A stretch of 64,000 bases of DNA from Sindora glabra (taxonomy: Eukaryota; Streptophyta; Magnoliopsida; Fabales; Fabaceae). Shown in pieces: positions 59,793 to 64,000 of the stretch (the first letter of the stretch is position 1; the number at the start of each line of letters is the position of its first letter). The position numbers and the translations under genes are program-made. The DNA is taken from the NCBI GenBank assembly GCA_020226215.1, contig CM035233.1:39020027-39084026 (forward strand). The letters are read 5' to 3'. Under the pieces are notes generated by a model. It ran no database searches. It was not told the origin of the DNA and was given only the letters and a program-made list of their open reading frames with translations.

Positions 59793-59893
59793 GGAGACAG
59801 AGATAACATTGGCGGAATTCCCTCGTAACGAGGTAACGTGTCGAGAGACAGGGATAACATAGGTGGAGTTCCCCCGTAACGACGCAACGGGTC
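59793..59893 (+). repeat. 50-bp tandem duplication specific to copy B
   Basis: Unit 1 (59793-59842) and unit 2 (59844-59893) both run from GAGACAG.GATAACAT to AACG.GTC. Copy A has a single unit at about 42883-42932. Confidence 0.85.
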
Positions 59894-60099
59894 TAGATTT
59901 TTCTTTTTTCTTTTTTTTTTTTCAAAGTCGTATATCCGTGGAAGTGTTTCTAGAAGCGATGTGGCTGCTAACAATCAAATGGGGCAGCTCTTGGACTTTG
60001 GGGGTGGGTTGGTCAGTTGGTGGATCACGATTACAACGGAAAAGACTAGAACATGGAAGGACCCGTACTCAAAAGCTGCTTCCTACGTGCTCCCGGGGA

Positions 60100-60270
60100 T
60101 TTGCTACCTCAGTTAGTGTGATAAAATATAAGTCACTGAATAAAATTACAAAAATCTTAGTATTGAATTATAAAAATCTTAGCATTAATTTAGTAATCTC
60201 ATCCAATAGCCTGTATTTTACCACACCACTCTGGGTACCAGACGGCTAGAGGCACCTTAAAATTCACCTC
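60100..60270. mobile_element. hAT-like MITE related to 37869-38031, left end unclear
   Basis: Shares GTAATCTCATCCAAT, ACCACACCA, TGGGTA and AGGCACCTTAAAATT with the element at 37869-38031, in the same order. It is absent from copy A. It includes an inner repeat, ATTAYAAAAATCTTAG, twice at about 60147-60184. Confidence 0.5.
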
Positions 60271-61391
60271 CAAAACTTTATCAATTTTATGGCAAAAAAT
60301 AAAGGAAATTTAGTAAAAAGTTATAATTTTTATATAAAATTTGATTTTTTATAACAAAATTACATATATTATGTATAATAAGTACATAAAAACTTACAAC
60401 TCATTTGTTCAAATTTAAAAAAATTAAAAATTTTAATATAGATGTAAGTAGGTGTTAAAAATAATACTTGCAAAGTTAAGGTGCTAGGAAAAGGTAATTT
60501 TTTTTTAAATTACAAAAAATACTAACAATTATAATATAAAATTTAATAATTTTTATAAAAATATATATTATAAATTGTATGTATAATAGATATATAAAAA
60601 TTATAATTTTTTATTCAAAATTAACAAAAATTCATTTTAAATATTAACGGAGATAAGAATGAGTATTTAAAAAGTAGAGTATATCCATGGATGTAAGGTA
60701 GCGGTAAAAGGTAAGTTTTTTTCTGAATAAAAAAAGGTACAAAACTTTTAATCCTCTGCGCATAACCTCTGATTATAATTCCTACACGGAGTCTCCAATA
60801 TATAAAAATAATTATTATAATTTTTGCAAAATTTTATGAAATTGTAAATGCAAAACTTAATTTTTTTACAGATAATAATTTTGTACAAAATTTTTATGTG
60901 AATATTTATAAAAATATTGCAAATTTAATAATTAAAGTTGTGGAAAATTTTAATTTTTAATTATTAAAATTACAATTTAATAAAATATTGTGACATTATA
61001 ATGTATATTCTTTACAAAAATTGCAAAAAAATATAGCAATAAAATTCTTTTAAGTACGCAATAAATTGTCGAAAATAAAATAAATAGAGTTGTTAAAAAA
61101 ATTAAGGATTAAGGAACCATTTATTTTTTTAATATATTTAAAAAAAATTATTTTCTTATATATAGATAAAGAAATATCATGTGCATCTATAACTTATAAT
61201 TAAAACAAATAATAGATAGAGTTATGGTAATAAAGAAAAATAATTTTTTTAAATATGAAATTATTTTCTACTAAACTTCTTATATTTACATTAAATATAT
61301 AGAATATTATTTATTATTTTGATATTTTATAATTATATTTTTATAAAAAAAAATTTTATCAAAATAAATGGAAGTTAAACAGAAATTAAGC

Positions 61392-61658
61392 TAGACAAAA
61401 TTACCAATTTCATTCATGAAATTGTAAGGCATTAATAAAATAATTTTTGTATTATATTAAATGACTAATTTTATCTCTAAAATTAACTCAACTCATACAA
61501 ATATTTAGAGATGAAATTATTTTTAAGAAAAGAAAGAAATTATTTATAAAGATTAAAATTGATAATTTAATATAATTTAAAAATTATTTTATTAATATTT
61601 TATAATTTTAAAATTATAATTAGTAATTTTGTCAAACCGTATCTAATCATAAAATATT
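61392..61658. mobile_element. MITE with long inverted repeats in copy B
   Basis: GACAAAATTACCAATT on the left pairs with the reverse complement GACAAAATTACTAATT on the right. Pairing continues inward (ATTAATAAAATAATTTTT on both arms). Related but rearranged sequence lies in copy A at about 44390-44560. Confidence 0.55.
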
Positions 61659-62850
61659 AGAAAAGCACTACAAGGTGACCCCAAAATTCCATTGTCTTCT
61701 ACTGACCCAAAATATATATTATGTATATTTATAATTTGTGATTAAAAAACAAATGATAGTTAGAATGATAACAGTGAAGTAAAATAATTTTCTTTCAAAA
61801 AAATGAAATTATTTTTATTAGATTTCTTATATTTTATATTAAATATTTAAGTTGTTTTTTATTAGCTTAATATTTTATTATATTTTTATGAAAAATATTT
61901 TTTCGTTAAAGTAAACTGAGTTTAAAGAGAAATTAAACTGTATCTAATCATAAAAATTCGAGGAAAGCACTGCAAGGTGCCCCCAAAATCCGTCCAAGGG
62001 AGTGGTGGTCCTGGTCTGTGGGTGGAGTCAAATTAGACATCAAGGAGGGCAAATTAGACCTTGACGCTTCCTAGTTCCCAGTATCTGTTGTTTGTCCTGG
62101 TGCAATTTATGATGACAGCTGGACTATTTTTAGCTGGCTTGGATCCTTTCTTCTTCTCTTTAATCATGTTTCCGTTCAATTAAAAAAATATAAACATAAA
62201 ATTTTCCTATAAAATTAGGTTTATGTCTTTATGACGTTAACTTTTCAGTCGCTCTTTGCCACTATAGCGCGGACCCCAAATCATTTCGTAAACATGATTT
62301 CAACCTTTAATTGAGCAACTATTATACTTGAGAAATTCTTGAATATGATCAAGAATAATCGTTATAACCAGAATATGTAAAAACTTTTCATTATATATAC
62401 TTCCTTCAACTTTATTTTCTTTATCCTCTATTTACATATATGAAAAAGAAGTAGAAAGAAATCATGCGTAAAAAAATGGTTAAAAATAAAATATTTGGAT
62501 GCTATAAAAACTGAAAATAAAAAATATTAAAAAGAATCAAGCTTTTTTTAATTTCAAAATTATTTTTTTATAAAAATTATTAGACAATTTTATTGATCAA
62601 AATAATTTTGTCATAGTCATTTTTATTAAAAGCTTAATTTTATAGAATATGAATTTATAGTTTTTGCATACCTGTTATATTCAAATACAAAAAATTAATA
62701 TATAAAAGGAATATAAAGACCTTGGATTTAAGATATTTTTTTTAAAAGGACAATTAAAAAAGTTGTAACAACATAGACAAATTGTAGTATTGCTCTTGAC
62801 TCCTGAGAATTAAAAAAATGTGATTTTCAAAGTGCTTTCTCAAGGATGAA

Positions 62851-63487
62851 GGCTCCATTTCGTGTAAATAATTAATAAATTAATTGATAGTTAATAAATT
62901 ATTTAGTAACTGATAAGTTAACTGATAGCTGATAGTTGATAGCCGATAACTTATAAATTAACTAAAATTTTTCGTAAAATTAACTGTTGAATTAGTTAAA
63001 ATTGAAAAATGATATAAAAACACATATCAATAAAAATACATACATGATTAAAATAACTTATATTTATCTAAAAATTAAATTATATTAACATAATTAAAAA
63101 TTTTAAAATAAAAATATAATTTCTAATATTTAGTTAATTATATTTTATAAACTTATATATTTACTTACTTATATATTTTTTTATTTTATTATTTGTTATA
63201 AAATTATAATTACTTAAAATATAATTATTATATTTTTAAAAATTATTTAAATTTATATTACAAAAGGTATGGATTGTAAATTAGTAAAAATAATAAGGAT
63301 AGATTTGAAAAGAATTTAAAAAAATAGTAACTTATAAATTATTTTAGATAACTTATTAATCAGAACTTATAAGTTATTTGGAGTAATTTATAAATTAGTG
63401 CGAGAAACATTTCTAAAGGGTAACTTATAATTTATTGATCAAGTCAATAAGGTATAAATTAACTTATTTATTATGCAAAATAGAGTC
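62851..63487. mobile_element. MITE with GRCTCYATTT termini, copy 2
   Basis: 637 bp. The ends are GGCTCCATTTCG and, as reverse complement, GACTCTATTTTG. It is flanked by GAA on both sides (62848-62850 and 63488-63490). Copy A reads GGACGAAGCATG at the same position, an empty site with a single GAA, which supports the 3-bp TSD. The interior matches 2249-2997. Confidence 0.85.
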
Positions 63488-64000
63488 GAAGAATGTTGAG
63501 AGGGAATATTTGTAAGTGGAGCTCTTAAATTCGGTGACAGGTAGTTAATTAAGGAAAATCCTTGATTTTTTTGACAAAAATTTTATAGATATTAAATATA
63601 ACTTTAAAAATTAAATTTTAAATATCTTATAATTATTGAATTAAAATTTATAAATTTATTTTGCTACTCTATATAATAAGAATGGATAAGTTTGATGAGC
63701 GCACAATGTCCTTGGATATTGGAATCGGCTGAGAAATTTTTATATATATTAATTATAACATATATTTTTAATTATAACTAATAAATGAAGAATAATTATT
63801 AATTTTATTGCTTATTTATTAATATTATAGGATTTATATATATTAAAATTTTAATTTTTAAAATTTTAAAATATTAAAAAATGCACAACTAAACATGCAA
63901 GAGTTTCACGGAATCGTATAACCAGAATGGGACAAAAGGAGGTTACAAAATGGCACTCAAGCAAGTCAAATATTTCTAATCAACAAAGAAAATGAGAAAA

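Larger units (their letters stand above)
51819..64000 (+). repeat. Segmental duplication, copy B (contains copia and MITE)
   Basis: Direct copy of 41127-46250. Removing the copia element and the 637-bp MITE leaves about 5.4 kb, close to copy A. The copies have many substitutions and small indels, so the duplication is not recent, but it predates the copia insertion because A has an intact empty site. Homology is still running at the window edge, so the right boundary is unknown. Confidence 0.9.

Noticed and set aside
59843..59893. AGGGATAACA-like motif resembling part of a homing-endonuclease site
   Set aside because: Only a partial chance match within a tandem duplication.
1..64000. tRNA, rRNA and CRISPR arrays
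   Set aside because: No B-box-like GGTTCRANNCC with a matching cloverleaf, no conserved rRNA segment and no regularly spaced identical repeats were found on reading both strands. A tRNA scan was not possible.

Overview
This is AT-rich nuclear DNA from a flowering plant, most likely a eudicot. The evidence is an intronless DUF1645-family gene, LTR retrotransposons primed by initiator tRNA-Met, an L1-type LINE, many TIR-bounded MITEs and long TA microsatellites. No species can be named from the sequence alone. There is one convincing intact protein-coding gene (4585-5505, plus strand, 306 aa). No rRNA, tRNA, CRISPR or prokaryotic feature was seen. Almost all the rest is transposable-element and duplicated sequence, much of it dissectable through target-site duplications (TSDs) and through paralogous empty sites inside the window.

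Layout. 1-7.5 kb: two MITEs (1201-1952 and 2249-2997), the promoter and DUF1645 gene, then AT-rich sequence. 7.57-14.63 kb: a 2.1-2.3 kb LTR-like repeat, here called R1, split by nested insertions: a 5'-truncated LINE (8405-10889, 14-bp TSD) and a Mutator-type MITE (11099-13523, 9-bp TSD) that itself hosts a solo LTR (11601-13259, 5-bp TSD). 14.6-24.8 kb: intergenic sequence with MITEs, an exon-like island at 18.65 kb, a 100-N assembly gap and a tandem repeat at 22.0-22.6 kb. 24.8-27.6 kb: two large inverted repeats, one a 1.18 kb foldback with 572-bp arms. 28.1-31.3 kb: decayed gypsy-like LTR material. 32.1-40.1 kb: a miRNA-precursor-like hairpin, diverged subrepeats, R1 copy 2, and a direct tandem duplication carrying R1 copy 3, whose second unit has collected three MITEs.

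40.1-64 kb: a direct segmental duplication, A (41127 to about 46250) and B (51819 to the window end). They are separated by a minus-strand gag-only Ty3/gypsy element (47000-50888). Copy B was later invaded by a 6.16 kb Ty1/copia element (53283-59446, identical-length 444-bp LTRs) and a 637-bp MITE, and copy A preserves both empty sites. The copia polyprotein is broken by stops and frameshifts and lacks a protease domain. Its LTR carries an ATG and a splice donor that could join to gag across a 1.49 kb leader intron containing the primer-binding site.

The elements do not form a pathway. The window reads as a layered insertion history next to one host gene. The features most likely to have current function are the DUF1645 gene and the two foldback loci (26.4-27.6 kb and 32.2-32.4 kb), which could give rise to small RNAs if transcribed. 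All percentages and boundaries were read by eye; no alignment or database search was run.
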